Shown: positions 12,864 through 13,680 of the stretch, piece after piece | Layout of the letters: each line of letters starts with the position of its first letter | Numbering within the stretch: the first letter of the stretch is position 1 | NCBI GenBank assembly: GCA_023445955.1 | Contig: JAEXJH010000316.1 | Span: 1 to 13,680, forward strand | Direction of reading: 5' to 3' | Origin: Pseudomonadota bacterium | GTDB lineage: Bacteria; Pseudomonadota; Alphaproteobacteria; Caulobacterales; Caulobacteraceae | Length of the DNA: 13,680 bases | The notes under the pieces: generated by a model | Told to the model about the DNA's origin: nothing | Database searches by the model: none | Seen by the model: the letters and a program-made list of their open reading frames with translations, nothing else | Program-made: the position numbers and the translations under genes

Positions 12864-13680
12864 TTAGAAGTCCATGTCGCCCATGCCGCCCGGCATGCCG
12901 CCGCCCGGAGCGCCAGCGCCGCCCTTCTTGGGGGCTTCGACGATCGCGGCTTCCGTCGTGATCAGCAGGCCGGCCACCGAGGCGGCGTTCTGCAGAGCCG
13001 TGCGGACCACCTTGGCCGGGTCGATGACGCCGTCCACGACCAGGTCGACGTACTGCTCGGTCTGGGCGTTGAAGCCGAACGAGCTCGAGGCGTTTTCCAG
13101 GATCTTGCCGACGACGATCGAGCCTTCGACGCCCGCGTTCTCGGCGATCTGGCGGATCGGCGATTGCAGGGCGCGACGGACGATGGCGATGCCAGCGGTC
13201 TGGTCGTCGTTGTCGCCGGTCACGCCAGCCAGGGCCTTCGAAGCCTTCAGCAGAGCCGTGCCGCCGCCCGGGACGATGCCTTCGTCGGCGGCCGCGCGGG
13301 TCGCGTTCAGGGCGTCGTCAACGCGGTCCTTCTTTTCCTTCACTTCGACTTCGGTCGAGCCGCCGACGCGGATGACCGCAACGCCGCCGGCCAGCTTGGC
13401 CAGACGCTCTTGCAGCTTTTCCTTGTCGTAGTCCGACGTGGTGTCTTCGATCTGGCGCTTGATCTGAGCGATGCGGGCTTCGATGTCGGCCTTCTCGCCA
13501 ATGCCGTCCACGATCGTGGTGTCGTCCTTGGTGATCGAGATCTTCTTGGCCTTGCCCAGCATGTCGAGCGAGACGTTCTCGAGCTTGATGCCCAGGTCTT
13601 CGCTGACGACTTGGGCGCCGGTCAGGATCGCGATGTCTTCCAGCATGGCCTTGCGGCGATCGCCGAAGCCCGGAGCCTTG
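12864..13680 (-). CDS. groEL: chaperonin GroEL, C-terminal half (5' end beyond window)
   Basis: GroEL is the tetradecameric ATP-dependent chaperonin that folds proteins with GroES. The window shows the last 272 codons, about half of a typical 545-residue protein. They start in the apical domain with '[20 protein letters not shown]' and run through '[20 protein letters not shown]', with conserved 'VPGGGTALL', to the Gly/Met tail '[12 protein letters not shown]' that lines the cavity. The sequence closely resembles Caulobacter GroEL as I remember it, which supports the taxonomic guess. The frame continues to the last base of the window, so it is truncated by the window and not broken. groES and the heat-shock control region would lie outside. 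A strong terminator follows. Confidence 0.98.
   Translation of the reverse strand, partial: KAPGFGDRRKAMLEDIAILTGAQVVSEDLGIKLENVSLDMLGKAKKISITKDDTTIVDGIGEKADIEARIAQIKRQIEDTTSDYDKEKLQERLAKLAGGVAVIRVGGSTEVEVKEKKDRVDDALNATRAAADEGIVPGGGTALLKASKALAGVTGDNDDQTAGIAIVRRALQSPIRQIAENAGVEGSIVVGKILENASSSFGFNAQTEQYVDLVVDGVIDPAKVVRTALQNAASVAGLLITTEAAIVEAPKKGGAGAPGGGMPGGMGDMDF

Overview
The window is very GC-rich and reads as Caulobacter or a close relative in Caulobacterales. The GroEL C-terminal half, the L28 protein, CobT, two UrcA-family proteins and an EcfG/SigT-type promoter all fit an alphaproteobacterium of this kind. This is an inference from remembered families; no search was run. No tRNA, rRNA, IS element, prophage or CRISPR array was seen, and no gene-free stretch exceeds 300 bases.

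Left part (1-5375). A DUF3617-type exported protein, cut by the window start, lies divergent to rpmB (ribosomal protein L28), which has a clear sigma-70 promoter and a strong terminator. Next comes a two-gene nicotinamide salvage operon. It encodes a NadM-type NMN adenylyltransferase fused to a Nudix domain, then NadV, nicotinamide phosphoribosyltransferase. Together they would convert nicotinamide to NMN and then NAD without deamidation, and the Nudix domain could hydrolyse ADP-ribose or related compounds. Its promoter carries a perfect 9-7-9 inverted repeat placed like a repressor operator. A DesK/DesR-like two-component pair follows on the same strand, with a 12-bp palindrome in front, and ends at a bidirectional terminator.

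Middle part (5376-9880). Two small secreted UrcA-family proteins lie in tandem on the minus strand, each with its own promoter. Their proteins have diverged, but their roughly 90-nt leaders share a nearly identical 60-nt segment with a hairpin, which is the most unusual signal here. Then cobT (cobaltochelatase-type vWA subunit) is translationally coupled to a phytase-like esterase gene. Divergent from cobT is a 60-aa DUF1328 membrane protein with an EcfG/SigT-type promoter (GGAAC-N17-CGTT).

Right part (9880-13680). A secreted DUF3089 alpha/beta-hydrolase lies divergent to a 342-aa exported low-complexity protein. That protein combines VDRPV/VEKIV repeats, four cysteine pairs and a Gly/Tyr/Ser silk-like tail, and looks like an envelope structural protein. 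Two small minus-strand genes, one encoding a 43-aa single-span membrane peptide, precede the 3' half of groEL, which has its own terminator and runs off the window end.
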